From Burkholderiales bacterium (GTDB lineage: Bacteria; Pseudomonadota; Gammaproteobacteria; Burkholderiales; Burkholderiaceae_C), in the NCBI GenBank assembly GCA_017307855.1, contig JAFKGD010000011.1, forward strand, positions 62,001-126,000: DNA of 64,000 nt, in the 5' to 3' direction. The notes under the pieces were generated by a model, which saw nothing but the letters and a program-made list of their open reading frames with translations, was not told the DNA's origin and did not search any database. Positions within the stretch are counted from its first letter, which is position 1; each line of letters starts with the position of its first letter. This document shows, one piece after another, positions 56,743 to 64,000 of the stretch. The position numbers and the translations under genes were made by a program.

Positions 56743-56779
56743 TAATCCGTGACAGTTAACAGTAATCCGTCACGGATTA
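56743..56779. promoter_or_regulatory. Operator of the inovirus repressor
   Basis: A perfect 17-bp palindrome, TAATCCGTCACGGATTA (56763-56779), with a matching half-site TAATCCGT at 56743-56750. It lies between the repressor and the divergent phage operon, the expected place for lysogeny control. Confidence 0.8.
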
Positions 56780-56809
56780 ACACCCACTGTAACCCATGGA
56801 GGATTACTT

Positions 56810-57139
56810 ATGCAAGCGAAAGAAGCGCCTACGCCAGACTACGCCCGCATCAAACGCCTAGTGGAAGCTGCAGCGGACAAGCAAGGCGGCCTTACACAGC
56901 TAGCCCAAGTTCTCGGCGTCACCGTCCAACTAGTGAGCAACTGGAAGCAAGGCGTGAAGACACCATCGCCTGAAGCACAGGCAGAACTCGCGCACTTCGC
57001 TGGGCAGAACGCCCTAGTCGCACCGCTTATGGCCATGATCGAGAAATCAACCGGACCGAGAAAGCAGCACCTGCAGGTGATCTACCGCGACTGGATGCGG
57101 ACGCAAGGGCGCGCAATGGAGACCATCGGAAAACTCTAA
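56810..57139 (+). CDS. Inovirus repressor, HTH (YdaS/Cro-like)
   Basis: A 109-residue DNA-binding protein. The helix-turn-helix is GGLTQLAQVLGVTVQLVSNW followed by KQGVKTPSPEAQAELAHFAG. It is transcribed away from the phage genes, with a strong ribosome site (GGAGG) upstream, and a 17-bp palindrome in the shared promoter region. It should keep the inovirus quiet. The stop is 2 bp before the candidate attachment core, so transcription may run on into nadK. Confidence 0.8.
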   Translation: MQAKEAPTPDYARIKRLVEAAADKQGGLTQLAQVLGVTVQLVSNWKQGVKTPSPEAQAELAHFAGQNALVAPLMAMIEKSTGPRKQHLQVIYRDWMRTQGRAMETIGKL

Positions 57140-57145
57140 TGATCT
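57124..57145. repeat. Candidate attachment site, right end of the inovirus
   Basis: Partner of 49652-49673 (17 of 22 positions identical, GATCT at the end). It contains the last codons of the repressor gene and ends 11 bp before nadK. Confidence 0.55.
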
Positions 57146-57156
57146 AATCTCCGGCG

Positions 57157-58053
57157 ATGAAGTCGAAATTCCGCCATGTCGCCCTGATCGGCAAGTACCA
57201 CGCCGCACCTGCCAGCGGGCAGGCCGCTTCTTCGCGCCGGGTGCTGCAGGACATCATCGACTTCCTGCACGGCAAGGGCTGCGATGTCTCGCTGGAACAG
57301 GACACGGCTGCCAATTCGGGGCTGACCGGGCACCCGGCGCTCGACGTCGTGGCCATCGGTGCGCACTGCGACCTCGGTCTGGTGGTGGGCGGCGACGGCA
57401 CGATGCTGGGTATCGGCCGGCAGCTCGCGCCCTTCGGTGTTCCTCTCATCGGCATCAACCAGGGCCGCCTGGGCTTCGTGACCGACATTCCGCTGGACAG
57501 CTATCGCGCCACGCTCGAACCCATGCTGGCTGGCGATTACGAGGAAGACCTGCGCAGCCTGATGCATGCGCGCGTGATCCGCGAAGGCGAATGCGTCTTC
57601 GAGGCGCGGGCAATGAACGACGTGGTGGTCAATCGCGGCGCCACCTCGGGGATGGTCGAACTGCGCGTCGAGGTGGATGGACACTTCGTGGCCAACCAGC
57701 GCGCCGACGGCCTGATCGTCGCCACGCCCACCGGCTCTAGTGCATACGCCCTCTCGGCCGGTGGGCCGATGCTGCATCCGTCGATTCCGGGATGGGTGCT
57801 GGTGCCGATTGCGCCGCACACGCTGTCCAACCGCCCCATCGTGCTGTCCGATGCCGCCGAGATCGTGATCGAGGTGGTGGCCGGCCGCGATGCCAGCGCC
57901 AATTTCGACATGCAGTCGCTCGCGTCGCTCCTGCACGGCGACCGCATCTCGGTGTGCCGCTCGCAACACCGGGTCAAATTCCTCCATCCCCGCGGCTGGA
58001 GCTATTTCGACACGCTGCGCAAGAAACTGCACTGGAACGAGGGAGCGTACTGA
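57157..58053 (+). CDS. nadK: NAD kinase
   Basis: Phosphorylates NAD to NADP. The 298-residue protein has the conserved [13 protein letters not shown] motif, then [23 protein letters not shown] and the glycine-rich [16 protein letters not shown] motif. It lies 11 bp from the candidate inovirus attachment site and starts the nadK-recN-rapZ direction. Its native upstream region has been displaced by the phage. Transcription may now come from the phage repressor gene. Confidence 0.97.
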   Translation: MKSKFRHVALIGKYHAAPASGQAASSRRVLQDIIDFLHGKGCDVSLEQDTAANSGLTGHPALDVVAIGAHCDLGLVVGGDGTMLGIGRQLAPFGVPLIGINQGRLGFVTDIPLDSYRATLEPMLAGDYEEDLRSLMHARVIREGECVFEARAMNDVVVNRGATSGMVELRVEVDGHFVANQRADGLIVATPTGSSAYALSAGGPMLHPSIPGWVLVPIAPHTLSNRPIVLSDAAEIVIEVVAGRDASANFDMQSLASLLHGDRISVCRSQHRVKFLHPRGWSYFDTLRKKLHWNEGAY

Positions 58054-58057
58054 CGCC

Positions 58058-59710
58058 ATGGCCCTTCGACGCATCACCCTGCGCGATTTCGTGATCGTGC
58101 GCGAACTCGAGCTCGATCTGGAGGCCGGCTTCACGGTGCTCACGGGAGAAACCGGTGCTGGCAAGTCCATCCTGATCGACGCGCTGCAACTGGTGCTCGG
58201 CAGCCGCGCCGATGCGGGCGTCGTGCGTGAAGGTGCGGCCCGCACCGAGATCAGCGCCGAGTTCGATACACCCGCACCGCTCGGCAGTTGGCTGGCAGAC
58301 GCCGGATTCGACAGCAGTGACGCCTTGCTGCTGCGCCGCACGATCGACGCGCAAGGCAAGAGCCGTGCCTGGATCAATGGCAGCCCGGCCACGGCGACCC
58401 AGTTGCGCGAGCTCGGCGAATCCCTGCTCGACATTCATGGTCAACATGCGTGGCAGAGCCTGACCCGGCCCGACGCCGTACGCGCGCTGCTCGATGCCTA
58501 CGCTGGCGTCGACGGCCACGCGCTGCAGGCACCGTGGCAGCAGTGGCGTGAGGCAACGAAGGCGGTCGCAGAAGCACGCAACGCACAGGAGTCGCTCCAA
58601 CGCGAGCGTGATCGCCTGGCCTGGCAGATCGGCGAGCTCGACAAGCTGGCGCCCGGGGCCGACGAGTGGGCCGAGCTCAACGCCCTGCACACACGCCTGT
58701 CCAATGCACAGACGCTGCTCGATACCGCAACGTCGGCGCTCGCCGCGCTGGAAGACGAAGAGTCTGGCGGTGCGGTCGGCCTGCTCGCACGCGCGCGCGA
58801 GCAGCTCGGCGATCAGTCGCCGGTCGAGCCCGAATTCGCGTCCCTGGCTGAAGTGCTCTCCAGCAGTCTGGCGCAGGCCGAAGATGCCGCGCACAGCCTG
58901 CACGCTTACCTGCGGCGTACCGAGCTCGATCCGCAGCGGCTCGCCGAGCTTGACGAACGCGTGGGATCCTGGATGGCGCTGGCGCGCCGTTACCGCCGGC
59001 CGCCCGAGGAATTGCCCGCGCTGCTGGCCGGCTGGCGCGCCGAGCTCGGCCGGCTCGATGCAGCCACCGACCTCGACGCGCTCGAGCGCGCCGAAGCCGC
59101 TACCCGCCAGGCCTTCCTGAAGTCCGCACAGACCGTCTCCGACCAGCGCTCGCGCGCCGCGCCCCGACTGGCGGCTGCCATCACGCAGGCCATGCAGGGC
59201 CTGGGCATGACCGGCGGCCGCTTCGAGGTCAAGCTGCATCGGCTCGACGAACCTGCGCGCGACGGCCTCGAAGACGTCGAATTCCTCGCTGCCGGTCACG
59301 CCGGCAGCACGCCACGGCCCGTGGCCAAAGTAGCCTCTGGCGGCGAACTCTCGCGCATCGCGCTGGCCATCGCCGTCACCACAAGCGAGCTGGGCCCGGC
59401 GCAGACGCTGATCTTCGACGAGGTCGACGCCGGCGTGGGTGGCGCCGTTGCCGAGACGGTAGGCCGCCTGATGAAACAGCTGGGCCGTGACCGCCAGGTG
59501 TTGGCCGTCACGCACCTGCCGCAGGTGGCTGCCTGCGCTGACCACCACCTGCTGGTGTCCAAGCGCCCGGAAGACGGACGCACGCTGAGCGATGTCGCCG
59601 CCGTTGCAGGCGAGCAGCGCGTGGCCGAGATCGCCCGCATGCTAGCGGGCGAGAGGCTTTCGGGGACTTCGCTGGCGCATGCGCGTGAAATGCTGGGGAC
59701 GCGGAACTGA
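58058..59710 (+). CDS. recN: DNA repair protein RecN
   Basis: SMC-like ATPase that handles double-strand breaks. The 550-residue protein has an N-terminal Walker A ([19 protein letters not shown]), a long coiled coil (about 160-370) and the C-terminal ABC signature with Walker B ([20 protein letters not shown], then [20 protein letters not shown]). The start at [10 protein letters not shown] is 4 bp after the nadK stop, giving an operon. Expression is commonly under LexA in other bacteria; no LexA site was recognised here. Confidence 0.97.
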   Translation: MALRRITLRDFVIVRELELDLEAGFTVLTGETGAGKSILIDALQLVLGSRADAGVVREGAARTEISAEFDTPAPLGSWLADAGFDSSDALLLRRTIDAQGKSRAWINGSPATATQLRELGESLLDIHGQHAWQSLTRPDAVRALLDAYAGVDGHALQAPWQQWREATKAVAEARNAQESLQRERDRLAWQIGELDKLAPGADEWAELNALHTRLSNAQTLLDTATSALAALEDEESGGAVGLLARAREQLGDQSPVEPEFASLAEVLSSSLAQAEDAAHSLHAYLRRTELDPQRLAELDERVGSWMALARRYRRPPEELPALLAGWRAELGRLDAATDLDALERAEAATRQAFLKSAQTVSDQRSRAAPRLAAAITQAMQGLGMTGGRFEVKLHRLDEPARDGLEDVEFLAAGHAGSTPRPVAKVASGGELSRIALAIAVTTSELGPAQTLIFDEVDAGVGGAVAETVGRLMKQLGRDRQVLAVTHLPQVAACADHHLLVSKRPEDGRTLSDVAAVAGEQRVAEIARMLAGERLSGTSLAHAREMLGTRN

Positions 59711-59712
59711 TC

Positions 59713-60624
59713 ATGGACCGGCCCCGTCCTGCGCCTGCGCTGGGTACCGAACTCGTGCTGATCAGCGGCATGTCGGGCTCCGGCAAGTCGGTGGCCCTGC
59801 ATGCGATGGAAGACGCCGGGTACTACTGCGTCGACAACCTGCCCCCTGAGCTGCTGAAACCTCTGATCGAGCTGGAGCAGGGGCAGCAGGCCCACCAGAT
59901 CGCCATCGCAGTCGACGTACGCAGCGCCACTTCGCTGCCAATGCTCCCGCCGCTGCTGGCCAGCCTGCGTGCGCAAGGCGTGACTGTGCGGTCGCTGTTT
60001 CTCGACGCGACCACCGACACACTGGTACGACGCTATTCGGAGACCCGGCGTCTGCACCCGCTCTCCCGGCCGTCGCGGCGCATCGACGCCATGGAGCAGC
60101 AACGCGCGCTGGTCGATGCGATCGAACTCGAACGCGAACTGCTCGCCGACATCCGCGATCAGGCCCACGTGGTCGACACCAGCCTGATCCGATCGGCGCA
60201 GCTACAGAGCTACGTGAAGTCGCTGGTCTCGGCGCCTGCCAGTGCAATGACGCTGGTGTTCCAATCTTTCGCTTTCAAGCGTGGCATCCCGCTCGACGCC
60301 GACTACGTGTTCGACGTGCGCATGCTGCCCAATCCGCATTACGAGCCGGCGCTGCGGCCGCTCACCGGACGTGACAGGCCGGTGGCCGATTGGCTGCGTG
60401 GGCATGAATCGGTGGGCGAGATGTTCGGCCAGATCGAACGTTTTCTCGCTCACTGGCTGCCATCGCTGGCGGGCGATCACCGCAGCTACGTGACCGTCGC
60501 CATCGGCTGCACGGGCGGTCAACACCGCTCGGTATTCCTTGTGGAGCAGCTGGCGCGGGTCTTCGCCGGGCAGTGGGTGACGCTGCGCCGGCACCGCGAG
60601 CTCGACGGCATCGACGGTCGCTGA
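59713..60624 (+). CDS. rapZ: RNase adapter protein RapZ
   Basis: Nucleotide-binding adapter protein; in E. coli it directs RNase E to the sRNA GlmZ. The 303-residue protein has a P-loop ([20 protein letters not shown]), the segment [12 protein letters not shown] and a C-terminal region [20 protein letters not shown], all conserved. It starts 2 bp after recN. In Burkholderiales its RNA targets are not established. Confidence 0.95.
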   Translation: MDRPRPAPALGTELVLISGMSGSGKSVALHAMEDAGYYCVDNLPPELLKPLIELEQGQQAHQIAIAVDVRSATSLPMLPPLLASLRAQGVTVRSLFLDATTDTLVRRYSETRRLHPLSRPSRRIDAMEQQRALVDAIELERELLADIRDQAHVVDTSLIRSAQLQSYVKSLVSAPASAMTLVFQSFAFKRGIPLDADYVFDVRMLPNPHYEPALRPLTGRDRPVADWLRGHESVGEMFGQIERFLAHWLPSLAGDHRSYVTVAIGCTGGQHRSVFLVEQLARVFAGQWVTLRRHRELDGIDGR

Positions 60625-60654
60625 CGCGGCGCGCCCGGCGCGCTTTCTTCCGCG

Positions 60655-61704
60655 TCAGTCAGGTGCCACGGTCGCCTGCAGCAGGCGCCGCACAGGCGCA
60701 GGCAAGCCCAATGCAGGCCATTGCTGCGCACTGACCCACGCGCCCTCGCCTCCAGGCTGCTGGCCCGCAGACATCTGCACGCGCACCGGATGCAGGTGCA
60801 GGTCGCGATGGGTGAGCACGTGCACGAATGCCGGAAAATCGATGGCGGATTCGCGCAGAGACGGCGGCACCGTGGCGTTCAGGTCTTCAACGTTATCGAA
60901 GGCAGGCAGCGAGTACAGGCCGGCCCACACGCCGCGCGCTGCGCGTTTGTGCAGCCAGACGGCGCCGTCTTCGCGCCAGGCCCACAGAAGCCACAGCGAC
61001 ACCGAACTGCGCCGCAGCGTGCGCGTGCGCACCGGGTAGTCCTGCACGCGTCCCTGCAGGCGCGCTACGCAATCGGATGCGACTGGACACACGAGGCACG
61101 ATGGCGATCTGGACAGGCAGACCGTGGCTCCCAGATCCATGATGCCCTGCGTGTAGGACGGCATGTCGGCCGAACGCTCCGGCAACAGCCGGCTGGCGCC
61201 GTCCCACAGCTCACGCTCGTTGGCCGCTCGCGCCAGATCGGCCTCGAAGCCGAGCCAGCGCGTCAGCACCCGCTTGACGTTTCCGTCGAGTATGGCGACC
61301 CGCTCGCCGAAGCAGAACGAGGCGATGGCAGCTGCCGTCGAGCGACCGATTCCGGGCAGCGTCTGCAACTGGGCCGCCGTGGACGGGAAGTGACCCGCGA
61401 AGCGCTCAACCACGTCCTGCGCGCACCGGTGCAGGTTGCGCGCACGGCTGTAATACCCCAGGCCGCTCCACAGGCCCAGCACGTCGTCCTGGTCGGCCGC
61501 CGCCAGCGCCTTCACGTCGGGGAAGCGTGCCAGGAAGCGGTCGAAGTATTCCAGCACCGTCGCAACCTGGGTCTGCTGCAGCATGATCTCGGACAGCCAC
61601 ACGCGATATGGATCGCGCGTGTTCTGCCACGGCAGGTGGTTGCGGCCATGGCTGCGTTGCCAACGCACGAGCCGCGTGGCGAAACTCTCTCCGGCAGTGG
61701 TCAT
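60655..61704 (-). CDS. mutY: Adenine DNA glycosylase MutY
   Basis: Removes adenine opposite 8-oxoguanine. The 349-residue protein has LPWQNTRDPYRVWLSEIMLQ (catalytic Glu), the helix-hairpin-helix LQTLPGIGRSTAAAIASF, the catalytic Asp in ILDGNVKRVLTRW, four iron-sulphur cysteines (CLSRSPSCLVCPVASDC), and a C-terminal NUDIX-like domain (WAGLYSLPAF). It overlaps the upstream GTPase gene by 4 bp and converges with rapZ. MutM lies nearby, so two enzymes of the 8-oxoG system are close together. Confidence 0.96.
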   Translation of the reverse strand: MTTAGESFATRLVRWQRSHGRNHLPWQNTRDPYRVWLSEIMLQQTQVATVLEYFDRFLARFPDVKALAAADQDDVLGLWSGLGYYSRARNLHRCAQDVVERFAGHFPSTAAQLQTLPGIGRSTAAAIASFCFGERVAILDGNVKRVLTRWLGFEADLARAANERELWDGASRLLPERSADMPSYTQGIMDLGATVCLSRSPSCLVCPVASDCVARLQGRVQDYPVRTRTLRRSSVSLWLLWAWREDGAVWLHKRAARGVWAGLYSLPAFDNVEDLNATVPPSLRESAIDFPAFVHVLTHRDLHLHPVRVQMSAGQQPGGEGAWVSAQQWPALGLPAPVRRLLQATVAPD

Positions 61705-63695
61705 GCCGCGGCGGGCACCGCGTGCGCGGCCGGCGGTGCGACAAGATGCGACGTCAGCTCGACCAGGCGCTCCTCGATGTCGTCGATCTGCTTCTTGTGC
61801 AGGTCGATCTCGCCCAGGCGCTCGTCAAGGCCGCTGGCCGCCTGCTGGATGCGTTCGATGGCCTCGAGCCTGCGCGTGAAGTTTCGGCGGCGCTCGCGCA
61901 ACTGGGCATCGAGCTGGGCCGCGGCGCTCTTGCTCCACAGTTCGATGTCGCCCTGCACGCTGTCGTACAGCACACGCAGGCGAGTGAAGAGAGCGCGCAC
62001 CAGCCGATCGGAGAACTCGGGCTGGGCCAGCCGCAGGATGTTGCCGACACCCAGATAGCGCAGGTGGCTCTGCTCGATGTCGCGTAACTCCTGCTGCACT
62101 TGTGCCATGTCTGGCTCGGTGGGCACTTGCAGGGAGAAGCTGTACTCGGCGTTGAGCTGGCGGAACATCGCCACCAGCATCGACTGGATTTCCGAAGTGA
62201 GCCGCGCCACGCGGTCCAGGCTCTCGCCCAGCTTGCCGAAGGCGTCGTCATAGGCACGTCGCACACCGAGCTTGATGCCGGGCTGGCGCAGCGCATGGTT
62301 CAGTTCCTCGAGCAGTTTTCTGAGCGTGGACGAGTCGAGAAGATCGAACACCTCGCGCAGCAGCTTGAGATGCACGGCGCGCACGGCCTGGATCTTGGCG
62401 CCGCTCACTTCGAACTCCACCTGCTCCTGCTCGATGCGCGCGCGCATGTGGCGGATCACCGACACGTTCTTGCCGCGCAGTCCCCCGAGCTCCATCACCT
62501 GCTCGGCCAGATCGCGGCGCCGGATGTTGAGGATGCGCGCCGCTTCGGTTCTGAGCTCGGCGATGCCGTCGTCCACCGCCAGCCGCAGGATCGCTTCGCG
62601 GCGACCCATCATGTCCTCACCCAGCGCGTGCTCGAGCGCGGGCAGGTTGCTGGCGTTGAGCAGCGGCTTGTCGCGCGAAATCTTGGCCAGCAGGCCTTTC
62701 TGCGCCGACACGGGCAACACGCGCGCGGGCGGCAGACCCAGCATGGTGGCCGTACCTTCGCGCTGGCGCCCGATCTGCGCAGCCACTTCGTCGGTGGTGC
62801 TCAGTTCATCCCAGAGGGTGTCGATCTTGTTGAGCACGACCATGCGGGCCTCGCTGCGGCCCGTCTCCGTGATGAGGTGCTCGCGCCAGATCGCCATGTC
62901 GGATTTGGTCACGCCCGTGTCGGCTGCCAGGATGAAGACGACAGCATGCGCCTGCGGGATCAGGCTCACCGTCAGCTCGGGCTCGGCACCGATGGCGTTG
63001 AGTCCCGGCGTGTCGAGGATGACCAGCCCCTGCTTGAGCAGCGGGTGCGCGATGTTGATGAGGGCGTGCCGCCAGCGCGGCACCTCCACCAGGCCATCCT
63101 CGCCGATCATGGGATTGTCTTCAGGCGTTTCATCGCTCCAGAAGCCCAGCGCGGCGGCCTGCTCGCGCGTCACGCGCTGTACTTCGGCCACCTTCTGCAT
63201 GGCGCTGGCCAGCTGCGAGGCATCGCTGGTGTCCAGGTCGACCTGGGTCCAGCCGCCAGCGGCCTCCCTCCAATCGAGCAGCGTGCGCGATTCAAGGCGC
63301 GTTTCGATGGGTAGCAGGCGCAGGCTGGGTTTGAGCGCGGCGTCATACCCCAGTTCGGTGGGACACATGGTGGTGCGGCCCGCGCTGGCCGGCATGATGC
63401 GGCGCCCATAACCTGCGAAGAACAGCGCGTTGATCAATTCCGACTTGCCGCGCGAGAACTCGGCCACGAACGCGACCATGATCTTGTCCGAACGCACCTG
63501 CGCTTCGAGGCGCCGCAAGCGCTCCTGCACGGCGGCGTCCAGCAGTTCGTGTTCGCTCATCCATTCGGAGAGCAGTTGCAGGCGCAGCGCGAACTGACGC
63601 CGCCATGCGCCGTGCTGGTCGAATTGCTGATGGAACGAAGGGGGCACGGCGTCAGCGCGCGGGGCGCCATGAAGTTTGTTAACAAAATATAGCAT
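61701..63695 (-). CDS. Dynamin-family large GTPase
   Basis: A 664-residue GTPase. The GTPase domain has the P-loop FVAEFSRGKSELINALFF, a conserved switch threonine region (AGRTTMCPTEL), VILDTPGLNAIG (DxxG) and VVLNKIDTLWDEL (NKxD). The C-terminal half is helical with long coiled coils. Bacterial dynamins of this type bind or remodel membranes; the function in this family is not known to me. It precedes mutY in an overlapping operon, common in Burkholderiales. Confidence 0.87.
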   Translation of the reverse strand: MLYFVNKLHGAPRADAVPPSFHQQFDQHGAWRRQFALRLQLLSEWMSEHELLDAAVQERLRRLEAQVRSDKIMVAFVAEFSRGKSELINALFFAGYGRRIMPASAGRTTMCPTELGYDAALKPSLRLLPIETRLESRTLLDWREAAGGWTQVDLDTSDASQLASAMQKVAEVQRVTREQAAALGFWSDETPEDNPMIGEDGLVEVPRWRHALINIAHPLLKQGLVILDTPGLNAIGAEPELTVSLIPQAHAVVFILAADTGVTKSDMAIWREHLITETGRSEARMVVLNKIDTLWDELSTTDEVAAQIGRQREGTATMLGLPPARVLPVSAQKGLLAKISRDKPLLNASNLPALEHALGEDMMGRREAILRLAVDDGIAELRTEAARILNIRRRDLAEQVMELGGLRGKNVSVIRHMRARIEQEQVEFEVSGAKIQAVRAVHLKLLREVFDLLDSSTLRKLLEELNHALRQPGIKLGVRRAYDDAFGKLGESLDRVARLTSEIQSMLVAMFRQLNAEYSFSLQVPTEPDMAQVQQELRDIEQSHLRYLGVGNILRLAQPEFSDRLVRALFTRLRVLYDSVQGDIELWSKSAAAQLDAQLRERRRNFTRRLEAIERIQQAASGLDERLGEIDLHKKQIDDIEERLVELTSHLVAPPAAHAVPAAA

Positions 63696-63746
63696 CGACG
63701 ACGCCGGGCGCAGCTCGCGCCCTGCTCACCATGACCCGTCAGCCCG

Positions 63747-64000
63747 TCAGGGCTTCTGGCACACAGGGCAGTAGTAGGTGGAGCGCTGCCCCTGGCGCAG
63801 CAGGCGGATGGGTGTGGCGCAGGTGCGGCACGGCTCGCCGGCGCGGTCGTACACCATGGCTTCGAGCTGAAAGTAGCCACTCTCGCCGTGGGCATTGGAA
63901 AAATCGCGCAGCGTGCTGCCGCCGCGCGATACGGCGCGGGCCAGTACGTCGCGGATCGCCTCACGCAACCGGTCGGCACGCGGACGGGTCAGGCGCCACG
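63747..64000 (-). CDS. mutM: Formamidopyrimidine-DNA glycosylase MutM (Fpg), C-terminal part
   Basis: Removes oxidised purines such as 8-oxoguanine. Only the last 80 or so residues lie in the window; the gene runs off the right edge. The visible part has the helix region [37 protein letters not shown], and the zinc finger CRTC...CPVC with 16 residues between the pairs, which is diagnostic. The order mutM, dynamin, mutY on one strand links two 8-oxoG repair enzymes. Confidence 0.94.
   Translation of the reverse strand, partial: WRLTRPRADRLREAIRDVLARAVSRGGSTLRDFSNAHGESGYFQLEAMVYDRAGEPCRTCATPIRLLRQGQRSTYYCPVCQKP

Larger units (their letters stand above)
49669..57145. mobile_element. Prophage 2: filamentous phage (inovirus) between hrcA and nadK
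   Basis: About 7.5 kb holding serine recombinase, HUH replication protein, Zot/pI, pVI-like, TspB/pIII-like, pVIII and gV-like genes, small overlapping genes and a divergent repressor. The order and content are those of an inovirus. It lies between two host genes that are adjacent and divergent in related bacteria. The exact ends are inferred from a 22-bp imperfect repeat. No pIV secretin gene is present, so export would depend on a host secretin. Confidence 0.92.

Noticed and set aside
57974-59548. Long minus-strand frame opposite recN
   Set aside because: RecN motifs on the plus strand are unmistakable; the reverse frame has shadow-like composition.
62100-63314. Plus-strand frame opposite the dynamin-like gene
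   Set aside because: Histidine/arginine-rich shadow; the GTPase motifs on the minus strand are intact.

Overview
The window is chromosomal DNA of a high-GC betaproteobacterium, most likely order Burkholderiales. This rests on the host genes spoT, greB, hrcA, nadK, recN, rapZ, mutY and mutM and their order. Two integrated phages interrupt the host backbone, so only about 16 kb of the window is host DNA.

Host left (1-1.9 kb): the 3' part of spoT, then greB on the opposite strand, then a tRNA terminator that has lost its tRNA gene.

Prophage 1 (about 1903-46603) is a lambda-like siphophage integrated into a tRNA-Arg(ACG) gene. A 45-bp direct repeat, running from the anticodon loop to the encoded CCA, marks both ends. 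Its tyrosine integrase lies beside attR. From right to left it holds: integrase and excisionase-like gene; a rightward early operon (small unknown genes, dNMP kinase, ParB-like protein, Lar-like protein, a C5 methyltransferase with six internal repeats); an immunity region with a repressor, a YdaS/Cro-like gene and five copies of an 11-bp palindrome; a leftward operon (CII-like protein, Toprim primase, SF3-type helicase); a GCGTAACC repeat cluster that may be the phage origin; packaging, head and tail genes; a lysis cassette (fused holin-transglycosylase, Rz with nested Rz1); and a cargo zone next to attL. The cargo zone carries a second Dam-like methylase and a three-gene operon led by a TIGR04255-like protein. 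Three DnaA-box-like 9-mers lie in that operon's promoter region. This operon is the best candidate here for an undescribed, possibly defensive, system.

Host middle (46.6-49.7 kb): the rebuilt tRNA-Arg, a TetR regulator with a clear promoter/operator, an MDR-family oxidoreductase, a CAU-anticodon tRNA and hrcA.

Prophage 2 (about 49.67-57.14 kb) is a filamentous phage (inovirus) lodged between the divergent hrcA and nadK genes. It encodes a serine recombinase, an HUH replication protein, Zot/pI, pVI-like, TspB/pIII-like, pVIII and gV-like proteins, a chain of tiny overlapping genes and a divergent repressor. No pIV secretin gene is seen. Without it, the hrcA and nadK start codons would be only about 30 bp apart.

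Host right (57.1-64 kb): nadK-recN-rapZ on the plus strand, then mutY, a dynamin-like GTPase and the 3' part of mutM on the minus strand.
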